From the NCBI GenBank assembly GCA_020832825.1, contig JAJHRL010000004.1, forward strand, positions 1 to 37,604: a stretch of DNA of 37,604 nt, written 5' to 3'. Below, one piece after another: positions 7,883 to 16,406 of this stretch (position 1 is its first letter; each line of letters starts with the position of its first letter). A program made the position numbers and the translations under genes. Below the pieces are notes generated by a model. It was not told where the DNA came from. It worked only from the letters and a program-made list of their open reading frames with translations, and did not search any database. Source of the stretch: Candidatus Aenigmatarchaeota archaeon (lineage in GTDB: Archaea; Aenigmatarchaeota; Aenigmatarchaeia; CG10238-14; SpSt-28).

Positions 7883-10321
7883 ATGGATGAATCTCAACAA
7901 AAAATAGAAGATAAGCTTCTTGAAATTTTAAGCAAAGAGATTTTATCCATTTCTGAACTTTCTAGGAGATTGAATGTTAAAAGGTACATTCTTGCTGGCT
8001 ATCTAGAAGCTCTGAGAGAGCAAGGTAAGGTTGACGTTTTTAAGGTTGGAAAAGCTAAAGTTTATGTCGCTAAGGAAAAAACTAAAAAAGGACTTTGGTT
8101 GATTTTCTTTTTGGCTTTAATACCATTCTTTTTGCCTATGCCAACTCTTGCAGACATAAGCGTAAACTTTACACCATCCAACAAAATCTGGATAATAGAC
8201 ATAAATGGAAATCTAATGTATTTGCCAGAAGTTTTGAACGTAGGTGTCTATAATAATTCTGAACAATGTAACATCATCTCATCTTATTTAAATGTTTCAA
8301 CAGATGAAGGTTACAATAAAATTTCATTGAACTATTTTATTAGTAATGGAAAGCTTGTAATAGAAACAAAAAATATTTTAAGGAAAGAAGTAATTTCTGA
8401 GCAAGCCAGTTATTATCTACATTCAGACTTCTCATGTAGGAATGGAAATAGTTCCGATGAAACCAATTTAAATGTAAGTTATTTGTCAATTCGTACTAAT
8501 GTTTTTGATCGTGTCACTACTTCTAATACAATTTACGAAGATTCAGATGTAGTAGCCAGAATATATTTTGAGGAAAATGGAGTGCCTGTAGATGTAAGTA
8601 GTAATATTTTGAGTGTAAAGATAGACAATAATCAAATAAAAGTGTTACCCATCTATAATTCAAACCTGAATTCGAACGATATTTATTTGGGACAATTGCC
8701 TCAGGGAACTCATAAAATTAGCATTACACTTTCATATAAAGATCTAACCATACCAGTAATCCAGAGTGTTTATGTAACAAAGAAAATAAGTATAGACTCA
8801 ATTTCGTCCAGATACTTGTATCCAAATGCCACTTTGCTTGTATACCTTAACACTTCTATTCAACAATTTGATTTAAATTCTTTAGCAGTTTTTATTGATA
8901 ATACGCAAGCAAAAATAGTTTCAATTTCCGGAAATGCAATTAACATTTTAGCTCCATCTCTTTCTCCAGGAGAACATACTCTAACTGTTAGATATGGAAA
9001 CTATAGCGATTCAACTAAAGTATACTATGTTTCAAAGATAACTGGAAAGCTTTTAGATGATTCAAAGAAAGCAATCTTCACAAGATTTACACTATTCAAA
9101 GATGGAAATTCAGTTTTATCCACTACAACAAATTCGAGCGGAGACTATGAGATCGCTTTACCTCCTGGCTATTATGACTTAAAAGTCGAATTCCCTCAAG
9201 CAACTCTCTACTTCAAAAACTTTTACTTTAGAGACACAGATGGCTTGATAAATTATGTCTATAAAGATTCCGTTCCAATCAAAGGTTTGAGAGTTTATGG
9301 TTTCTACATTTTCGAGTTTTCTGGAGATTATTCTTCAGTTAGTTTAGATTTGAGATATAGTAAGATGAACGTAGAAGATGAAGACAGTATGAAAGTTTTC
9401 TATTGTAGCAATTGGAATTTTGCTAGTAATTCTTGCAATTCAAATTGGAAAATTTTAGATTTTACTTTAGATAAAATAAACTCGAAGGTTTCACTGAATT
9501 TAGACCATCTTTCAGCTTTTGTTGTTGGAAGGGAGGTTTCTCTAAAAGTTGCTTGTTCAATAAACAAAAACTCATTTTACATAAATGAAACAGCTTCAAT
9601 AAGTTGTTTAGTTGAAGACGAAGATGGCGATGCTGTTGAAAACGCTTCAATAACTCTAAACTTTAAAGGAAAAGTCATCAACGGTAAAACCGATGCAAAT
9701 GGAATATTTACTTACGAATATTTGGTTGATAGAGAGGGAAACTTTAATGTTAGCGTTTCTGCTTATAAAAATCCATATCTGAATGCTTCAAATTATTTCA
9801 CATTTTCTGCAGAAAAGAAAAAAGAGATTTTCATATCTTTTCCAGAGTTGGTAAAAGCTGAAGTAGGAGCAAACACAACTCTCGAATTTTCAATACTTAA
9901 CACTGGTCAAGCAGATTTAACAAATTTGCAAATTTATTTTGAAGACTTGCCTTTTAACTATATTATAACTCAAGATTACTTAGATAAAATCTCAGTTGGA
10001 GAAAGAAAGAATTTTACATTAATAATTTTCATTCCAGAAAATGCTTCAGTTGCAACTTATTCACCAAAGATTAAGGTTGTATCAAAAGAATTAGAAGCAA
10101 GCAAAAACTTTGGTTTGACTTTAATAAAAACAGAAAAATCCCAACCACAATCTGGTTTTGTTGTAAAATTACCACAAATCAATATAGACTCTCGTTACTC
10201 TTATTTAATAATTTTTGCAGCAATTTCCTTTTCTCTTGCTTTCTTTTTGAAAAGAGTGAAAAAGAGTAGGGAAAGAAGAGTTAACTACGATGACATATTT
10301 AGCAAATTGGAGGTTAGATAA
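7883..10321 (+). CDS. wHTH-TM-ectodomain-TM protein, putative one-component membrane transcriptional regulator/surface sensor
   Basis: N-terminal wHTH (KIEDKLLEILSKEILSISELSRRLNVKRYILAGYLEALREQGKVDVFKVGKAKVYVAKE), hydrophobic segment 'GLWLIFFLALIPFFLPMPTLA', about 650-aa sequon-rich beta ectodomain with CARDB-like region, C-terminal TM 'YLIIFAAISFSLAFFL' and cytoplasmic tail. Confidence 0.8.
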   Translation: MDESQQKIEDKLLEILSKEILSISELSRRLNVKRYILAGYLEALREQGKVDVFKVGKAKVYVAKEKTKKGLWLIFFLALIPFFLPMPTLADISVNFTPSNKIWIIDINGNLMYLPEVLNVGVYNNSEQCNIISSYLNVSTDEGYNKISLNYFISNGKLVIETKNILRKEVISEQASYYLHSDFSCRNGNSSDETNLNVSYLSIRTNVFDRVTTSNTIYEDSDVVARIYFEENGVPVDVSSNILSVKIDNNQIKVLPIYNSNLNSNDIYLGQLPQGTHKISITLSYKDLTIPVIQSVYVTKKISIDSISSRYLYPNATLLVYLNTSIQQFDLNSLAVFIDNTQAKIVSISGNAINILAPSLSPGEHTLTVRYGNYSDSTKVYYVSKITGKLLDDSKKAIFTRFTLFKDGNSVLSTTTNSSGDYEIALPPGYYDLKVEFPQATLYFKNFYFRDTDGLINYVYKDSVPIKGLRVYGFYIFEFSGDYSSVSLDLRYSKMNVEDEDSMKVFYCSNWNFASNSCNSNWKILDFTLDKINSKVSLNLDHLSAFVVGREVSLKVACSINKNSFYINETASISCLVEDEDGDAVENASITLNFKGKVINGKTDANGIFTYEYLVDREGNFNVSVSAYKNPYLNASNYFTFSAEKKKEIFISFPELVKAEVGANTTLEFSILNTGQADLTNLQIYFEDLPFNYIITQDYLDKISVGERKNFTLIIFIPENASVATYSPKIKVVSKELEASKNFGLTLIKTEKSQPQSGFVVKLPQINIDSRYSYLIIFAAISFSLAFFLKRVKKSRERRVNYDDIFSKLEVR

Positions 10322-10322
10322 G

Positions 10323-11084
10323 ATGAGAGTTATAGGCATACTATCCACAAAAGGAGGAGTTGGAAAAACAACAATAGCTTCAAATTTAGCTTTAGCTTTA
10401 CAAAGTTTTGGAAGACCAACTGTTTTGCTCGATTTTAACTTTACAACTCCACATGTTTCACTCTATTTCAACATTTTGCAAGCAGAGAAAACTCTAAACA
10501 ATTTCTTAAAGAACGAATGCAGTTTTAATGATATAATTTATAGACATTCATCAGGATTATCAATAGTACCAACTTCATTGAGTTTGAGCGATGTTGTTAG
10601 CATAGATGGTAATTTGAAGAATGTTATAGAGGAAAACCTAAATAATTTTGAGTTTGTTATAATTGATTCAGCTCCAGGTTTAGGAAGAGAAGCAATGATA
10701 TCTTTGAATAGCTGTCAAGAAGCAATTTTTGTCGCAACTCCAGATTTTGTTTCGGTTTTTGATGTGGCAAAAACTTACAAATTGATTAACAATTTGCCAG
10801 AAAAACCTATAGTTCTTGGAATTATTTTGAATAGAGTTAAAGGAAAAAGCTATGAGATGAGGAGAGAGGAAGTAGAAAGATATTCTGGTTTGCCAGTTTT
10901 AGCAGAGATTAAAGAAAGCGAAACTTTTCTAAAAAGCTTGAGCTTAAGAACTCCAGCTTTTCTTTTTGACAAGAATGTTTCTGAAACTTTTAAACAATTA
11001 GCTGCAAAAATCGCTGGAATTCCTTATGAGAAAGAAAAGATGATTGATAAAATACTAAAAATCTTTGGGTTGAGAAGATGGTGA
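10323..11084 (+). CDS. MinD/ParA-family ATPase
   Basis: Deviant Walker A 'STKGGVGKTTIASNLA', 'IIDSAPGLGREA', C-terminal amphipathic helix 'KMIDKILKIFGLRRW' (MinD-like membrane-targeting sequence). ATG 10323 preferred over 10290. Confidence 0.9.
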   Translation: MRVIGILSTKGGVGKTTIASNLALALQSFGRPTVLLDFNFTTPHVSLYFNILQAEKTLNNFLKNECSFNDIIYRHSSGLSIVPTSLSLSDVVSIDGNLKNVIEENLNNFEFVIIDSAPGLGREAMISLNSCQEAIFVATPDFVSVFDVAKTYKLINNLPEKPIVLGIILNRVKGKSYEMRREEVERYSGLPVLAEIKESETFLKSLSLRTPAFLFDKNVSETFKQLAAKIAGIPYEKEKMIDKILKIFGLRRW

Positions 11085-12910
11085 GAGATTTTTTTCTTTT
11101 GTTTCTTTTTTCTTTTTTTATTTTTCAAATTTCTTTGGCTCAAACAATTTCAGTTTCAAGTTTCAATCAAACTCAAACAACTAACATTACTGGTATTGCT
11201 TCAACAATTGACCAAGCAACAATTAATTCTTACTTGAATGTTAATGGAGATGGTCTAACTTGGGATGTTGATGAAGCTGCTATAACATTAGCTCCATTAA
11301 GAAATTCAACAATGGGGGGAGATACTACTCCTCCAGATGCTTGGGTAACTTCAGCAACTGTAACTCAAGGAACAGCTGCTTATGGTTATAACGTTACTGG
11401 AGGAAATCCAGCACCCTCATACTTCCATAAAGCAACAAGTTCAGCTGCAAAAGCAGCCGATATAACATTTTACACAAATCAAAGTTTCTATTATGATGGC
11501 TCACCTTCAGTTGTTACATTGAGCTGGGATTACCAAATTCTTGGAAATTCTTTTGGTACTGGAAACCAAATAAACATAATACTTTACAGACCTGATGGAA
11601 GTAGTTCAGTATTGGACACTATTACATTTTCAGCTGCCGTGCCTACATGGACAAGAAGGACAATTAATATTAACCCAGCTAATTTCACTCTGGCTGGAAC
11701 TTATGTTATTCAGCTGAAGTCAAGGTTAGTAGCAGCCGCAAAAGGAACATCTAATTATGTTCAAGCTCAGTATGATAATGTTTTTCTAAATTTTACCAAA
11801 TATCAGCTTTCAGTAGAACACAACGCAACAGTTAGCTACATAGGAACTTTAAGAAACATAAGCGTTTTAATAAACTTTACATCAACTAATAGCAAAACTT
11901 TCAACATGTCAATTTACGATTTTGTAAACTCTAATTGGGTAGCTTGTCAAAACATTTCTGCTTCTCCAAACGTTTATTATGATATTTGGTGTAACACAAC
12001 TTCCAATCCTTCTAAATTCATTTCTTCAGACGGAAAAATAAGGGTAAGATTAAACACAACTATAAGCAATATTTCAACTACATTGAAAGAAGAATACGTT
12101 CAATTCTACTTGTTTTATTCTGTTGGATATCTAGAAGTTAAGCTTATTTCTCCAGATGTAACAACCACTAATTACATAGTTCAAAACCAAACTTTTTGGG
12201 TTAATGCAACTGTAACTTGCAGAAATGGTGATTGTGGAATTGTCAATGGTACAGTTTTGTACAACCTAACATCAAGCTATCCAGACACTCCAATAAACAC
12301 TACTTATGGTGATAAACCATTTTTCATTAATGAAACTCCAGCTTCTGCAACAAAAACTTGCGGAGAATTGCTAGAAGATCAAAATTGTACTTTAAGCTGG
12401 CTTGTTAATGCTACTGGCGATGTTTATACTGCATGGAAGATTGCAGTTAATTTTAGTTCCAATTTTTCATATATTAATCAAAACACTACAGAAAACGCAA
12501 CCATTAAAATCTTACCATGCTCAATAGATTTTACGTTAACTTGGAATTCAATAGATTTTGGAGTTTTAAATCCATCAACTCAAGGAAATCCTGCTCCAGG
12601 AAATTCGCAACTTTTATACAACATAACAGTTAATCCAGGAAGCTGCAACTTAGATTTTTACATAAAAGGAGATGATCTTTACAATTCACAAACTAATACT
12701 TACTTGAAAATAAGCAACATGACGTTTAGCAACACAACAAATTCTTACTCATCTTCATATAGACTATTGAACACTTATCAGCTTCTCTTTTTCAACAAGG
12801 GCTTTGGAAATTACACTACCTATTATTGGATTGATATTCCTCCAATCTACGCTGGAACATACACATCAAAAATATATATCTTGGGTGTTTTGAGTGGCAC
12901 ATCTCCATAA
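11078..12910 (+). CDS. Large secreted beta-rich surface protein
   Basis: Signal peptide 'FFLLFLFSFFIFQISLAQ', many sequons, paired Cys, no obvious C-terminal TM; overlaps the end of the MinD gene. Confidence 0.75.
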   Translation: MVRDFFLLFLFSFFIFQISLAQTISVSSFNQTQTTNITGIASTIDQATINSYLNVNGDGLTWDVDEAAITLAPLRNSTMGGDTTPPDAWVTSATVTQGTAAYGYNVTGGNPAPSYFHKATSSAAKAADITFYTNQSFYYDGSPSVVTLSWDYQILGNSFGTGNQINIILYRPDGSSSVLDTITFSAAVPTWTRRTININPANFTLAGTYVIQLKSRLVAAAKGTSNYVQAQYDNVFLNFTKYQLSVEHNATVSYIGTLRNISVLINFTSTNSKTFNMSIYDFVNSNWVACQNISASPNVYYDIWCNTTSNPSKFISSDGKIRVRLNTTISNISTTLKEEYVQFYLFYSVGYLEVKLISPDVTTTNYIVQNQTFWVNATVTCRNGDCGIVNGTVLYNLTSSYPDTPINTTYGDKPFFINETPASATKTCGELLEDQNCTLSWLVNATGDVYTAWKIAVNFSSNFSYINQNTTENATIKILPCSIDFTLTWNSIDFGVLNPSTQGNPAPGNSQLLYNITVNPGSCNLDFYIKGDDLYNSQTNTYLKISNMTFSNTTNSYSSSYRLLNTYQLLFFNKGFGNYTTYYWIDIPPIYAGTYTSKIYILGVLSGTSP

Positions 12911-13478
12911 AATTTTTTCATTGGTAGTATTTTTCATTTTAGTATTTCACGCAGCTTTTGCATATGGAAGTTTGCCTATTTCAAGCTATGCAAAAACAAA
13001 AGTTGGAGAAACAGTCACTTTTGAAATTTTATTCTGGTCTGATGTTTCAGAAAAGATAAATTTTTATGCTGATAGCAATGAGAATTTTTTGGTCAATATA
13101 TTGCCAAACCCTCTATATTTGAATCCTTTCAAAAGAGAGGGAGAGATTTTAGTCGGAGGAAAGCCATACAACGTAACAAAAGTTAGAGTTTTCGTAACTC
13201 CAAAATCTGTAGGAAACTTTAGTGTTATTTTACATGCTAGAAAAGATGTTCCAACAAAAGATATAACTTTTGTAGATGAGAGAGTCTTCAAATTTTCTAT
13301 AGAAGTGCTAGGAAATCAAGAGAAAGAAACCAATCTTCAAGAATCCCAGCATGCAATAATCACTAAAGAAAGTCAAAGTGAAACTAATAAACAGCAAGAC
13401 AATACTCAGATGCTCATTTTTATCTTTTTGATAGTTCTAATAATTTTTATCTCAATTCTTATCTTCAAGTATTCTTGA
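12894..13478 (+). CDS. Membrane-anchored extracellular domain protein
   Basis: GTG start within the preceding gene; signal peptide 'IFSLVVFFILVFHAAFA'; C-terminal TM 'MLIFIFLIVLIIFISILIF'. Confidence 0.65.
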   Translation: MAHLHKIFSLVVFFILVFHAAFAYGSLPISSYAKTKVGETVTFEILFWSDVSEKINFYADSNENFLVNILPNPLYLNPFKREGEILVGGKPYNVTKVRVFVTPKSVGNFSVILHARKDVPTKDITFVDERVFKFSIEVLGNQEKETNLQESQHAIITKESQSETNKQQDNTQMLIFIFLIVLIIFISILIFKYS

Positions 13479-13539
13479 GATGATTTGAGGTAAAACAGAA
13501 AATATCAAAGAATTTAACGCTTTTTAACGAAAATTTTTA

Positions 13540-14775
13540 ATGGAAAGATATATCTTGATTTTCATCTTACTCTTAGTATCTATTCTTCTATTCTCAAGAT
13601 ATTCTGGCTATTTTGTATCTCCAACGGTTAGCGTTTCTATTGAACCAAAAAAGGAAGCAAAAATATTGTTGAACTACAAGCCGATAATAGATATTAGTGA
13701 AAAAGAGAACATAACTGCTGAAGTCGTCAATACAGGCTCAGTTAGTATTTATGAAGAGCTAATGGTAAGAATTTATTTTTACAACATAAGTTTAAGACCG
13801 ATTGCAGAATATTATGATTCTCCAAGAAATCTTTTGCCAGGAGATAGAACTGCATTTTTCCTCGTTTTTGTCCCAAACTCTACTGGAACTTATTTCATAC
13901 AAGCAAAGTCTACATACGATGGTAAAACAACTGAAACCTGGGGGAGATTTGATGTAATTATAACTCCGATACTTCAGCCAGTAATATTGCCTCCAGAAAA
14001 GGTGCCTCAATATATACCAACCCCAGTTTTCTTAGTACCACCGAAACTTTCAATCCAAATAAAAAACATAACAGATGCTTATCAGGACTCCTTCGTTTTA
14101 ATTCCAGTAACTTTAATTAATAGTGGTGAGAGAGACGCTTATGAAATAAGACCATATCTTTCTTATCCGAAATCTTTAGAGGTTTCAATTTCTCCACTTT
14201 ACATAAAGCAACTTTCTCCCGGAGAAAACGTTACATTCTTGCTTAACATAAAAATACCAAAAGATTTTCAAGTTGGTGTTTATCAGCTTTTGTTTGAAGC
14301 ATCTTCAAACGAGACAAGAGCATCAAAGGAATTTTATTTGAATGTATCTTCAAAGCCAATTGATTTGACTCAAGACATTTACGAAAAAATTTTGAGCGTT
14401 GAGTATATGCTTTCTCAAGCCAGAACAAGGATTAGTGCTTTAGAAATTAGAGGAATAGATGTTTCAAAGATAAATTCTACTTTAATTTTGGCTGAAATAC
14501 ACTTGAAAAAATCTAAAGATTATCTATCAAACAAACAGTTCGATGAGAGTTTATATGAATTGAATGAAGCGAGCAAATTGATAGCAGATGCTTTAATAGA
14601 GATAGAAGTTCTGATGATTGTAGCACCGAAGGCCTACTTGAATTATTTTATAATAGCAATAATTCTTATAGTAATTTTGACAATCGTTCTATTCATTATT
14701 CTTTACAGAAAAAGGAAAAAGAAGAGACCAAAACTATTGAGAGAATTGGAGAGCGAGAGCCAAACAACTGAATAA
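13540..14775 (+). CDS. CARDB/NEW3-like surface protein with helical hairpin, TM and basic tail
   Basis: Extracellular beta domain followed by 'KILSVEYMLSQARTRISALEIRGIDVSKINSTLILAEIHLKKSKDYLSNKQFDESLYELNEASKLI', TM and 'YRKRKKKRPK'. Confidence 0.75.
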   Translation: MERYILIFILLLVSILLFSRYSGYFVSPTVSVSIEPKKEAKILLNYKPIIDISEKENITAEVVNTGSVSIYEELMVRIYFYNISLRPIAEYYDSPRNLLPGDRTAFFLVFVPNSTGTYFIQAKSTYDGKTTETWGRFDVIITPILQPVILPPEKVPQYIPTPVFLVPPKLSIQIKNITDAYQDSFVLIPVTLINSGERDAYEIRPYLSYPKSLEVSISPLYIKQLSPGENVTFLLNIKIPKDFQVGVYQLLFEASSNETRASKEFYLNVSSKPIDLTQDIYEKILSVEYMLSQARTRISALEIRGIDVSKINSTLILAEIHLKKSKDYLSNKQFDESLYELNEASKLIADALIEIEVLMIVAPKAYLNYFIIAIILIVILTIVLFIILYRKRKKKRPKLLRELESESQTTE

Positions 14776-14802
14776 TCTTTAATTCTAGCTAGAATAAATT
14801 AT

Positions 14803-15066
14803 ATGGGACTTTTTGGTCCTTATGTTTACAAGGCAAAAAATGGAAAAAAATACTATTTACACATGAAAGCAAGGGGAAGAGCAATCATTTATTATTTTTC
14901 TGAAGATCCAACAGATGCTCTTTGGGATTTGCCAGCTGGTTATGAAGTTGTTGAAAATCCAAAAACCGGATTACCATTTTTAAGAAAGAAAAAGTTCGGT
15001 GGATTCTTTGGTTTATTTGGCGGAGGAAAGAAAGAGGAAGAACAACAAGAATCTCAACCAAAGTAG
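14803..15066 (+). CDS. Small conserved-looking protein of unknown function
   Basis: 87-aa ORF MGLFGPYVYKAKNGKKYYLHMKARGRAIIYYFSEDPTDALWDLPAGYEVVENPKTGLPFLRKK...; coherent codon usage. Confidence 0.65.
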   Translation: MGLFGPYVYKAKNGKKYYLHMKARGRAIIYYFSEDPTDALWDLPAGYEVVENPKTGLPFLRKKKFGGFFGLFGGGKKEEEQQESQPK

Positions 15067-15530
15067 TTTTTTATAAAAATGCCAATCCAATTTGCCAAAA
15101 TTATAACCACAATAGCTACGATCAAATGTTCTAAAATAACTTTCCATGCAACTTCTCTTTCCCATTTTGCCAAAAAGTAGCTAAGTAGTGAAAGTAGAGA
15201 AAGACCATAGGCGACATTTATGACTGCAGCTAATGAAAGAGGGAAAATTAATACCGCTGGTAAAAAAGAAAGACCAAAGATTGCTTTAAAAAAGAAAGTT
15301 GCCAAAGAAGCTTCCCAAATTTCTTTTCTCGTATGTTTACCTTCAGATTCCTCAGACAAATGAATTCCTAAAGCATCTGAAAAAGCATCTGCTATAGCAA
15401 TTGTTAGTATACCACCTATAACAACTATTTTTGATTCTGTTCCAGAAATTAAACCAATCATTAAACCAAGAGTTGTAATTATAGCTGAAGTTAAACCAAA
15501 GCTTAAACCAGTTTTCAATTGATGGTTCAT
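15054..15530 (-). CDS. VIT1/CCC1-like integral membrane protein
   Basis: 'FGLTSAIITTLGLMIGLISGTESKIVVIGGILTIAIADAFSDALGIHLSEESEGKHTRKEIWEASLATFFF' resembles the VIT family. Confidence 0.65.
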   Translation of the reverse strand: MNHQLKTGLSFGLTSAIITTLGLMIGLISGTESKIVVIGGILTIAIADAFSDALGIHLSEESEGKHTRKEIWEASLATFFFKAIFGLSFLPAVLIFPLSLAAVINVAYGLSLLSLLSYFLAKWEREVAWKVILEHLIVAIVVIILANWIGIFIKNYFG

Positions 15531-15613
15531 TCTTTGATTTTATATTTTGACCTTAAAAACTCCATAAAAATAAAAGATAAATTTATTGCAATAAACTATT
15601 AATTGAGGAGAAA

Positions 15614-16396
15614 ATGGCAAGAATAATATCTGTTTTTTCATCAAAAGGAGGAGTTGGTAAAACAACAATAACAGCTAATTTAGGAGCCATACTTGCATCT
15701 AAGTTTCAAAAGAAAGTCACTCTTATAGATTGTAATTTAACATCTTCTCATTTGGCATTGTATCTTGGAATTTATTATTCGCCAATAACTTTGAATAAAG
15801 TTTTGAGAGGAGATTATCAAATCAGTGAAGCAATTTATATTCACTCAAGTGGAATGCAAGTTGTTCCTGCTTCTCTTTCAGTTACAGAGCTTGAAGGTTC
15901 AGATCTCTTGAAGTTGCCAAACGTTATATCATCTTTAGAGCCAACAAACGATTTTCTAATTTTAGATTCAGCTCCAGGCTTAGGAAGAGAAGCATTAGCT
16001 TCTTTAAAATCTTCAAGAGAAGTCTTGCTTGTTACAACACCAATTGTTTCTTCTGTTTTGGATATTGTTAGGGCTCAGGAAGTTTTGAGAGAGATTGGAG
16101 TAAAACCAATAGGAATTGTTGTTAATATGGCAACTGGAGCTAGCTATGAAATGAGAAAAGAAGAGATAGAACAATTGACTGGTTTGAAAGTAATAGCAAC
16201 AATACCATATGATAAAGATGTTTATAGGAGCACTGCATTAAAACAGCCAATATTTCTTTTGAATCCAAACAATAGAGCGAGCAAAGAACTTGTAAAGCTT
16301 GCAGCTTTTATAAGTGGAGTAGAATATTCTGAGAAGAAAAGTTTGTTTGAAAAAGTGGCTGATAAATTTAGAATTATAGGAAGCTATTTTAGCTGA
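15614..16396 (+). CDS. MinD/ParA-family ATPase (second paralog)
   Basis: 'SSKGGVGKTTITANLG', 'LDSAPGLGREA', amphipathic C-terminus 'SLFEKVADKFRIIGSYF'. Confidence 0.9.
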   Translation: MARIISVFSSKGGVGKTTITANLGAILASKFQKKVTLIDCNLTSSHLALYLGIYYSPITLNKVLRGDYQISEAIYIHSSGMQVVPASLSVTELEGSDLLKLPNVISSLEPTNDFLILDSAPGLGREALASLKSSREVLLVTTPIVSSVLDIVRAQEVLREIGVKPIGIVVNMATGASYEMRKEEIEQLTGLKVIATIPYDKDVYRSTALKQPIFLLNPNNRASKELVKLAAFISGVEYSEKKSLFEKVADKFRIIGSYFS

Positions 16397-16406
16397 TTTA
16401 TCTTTT

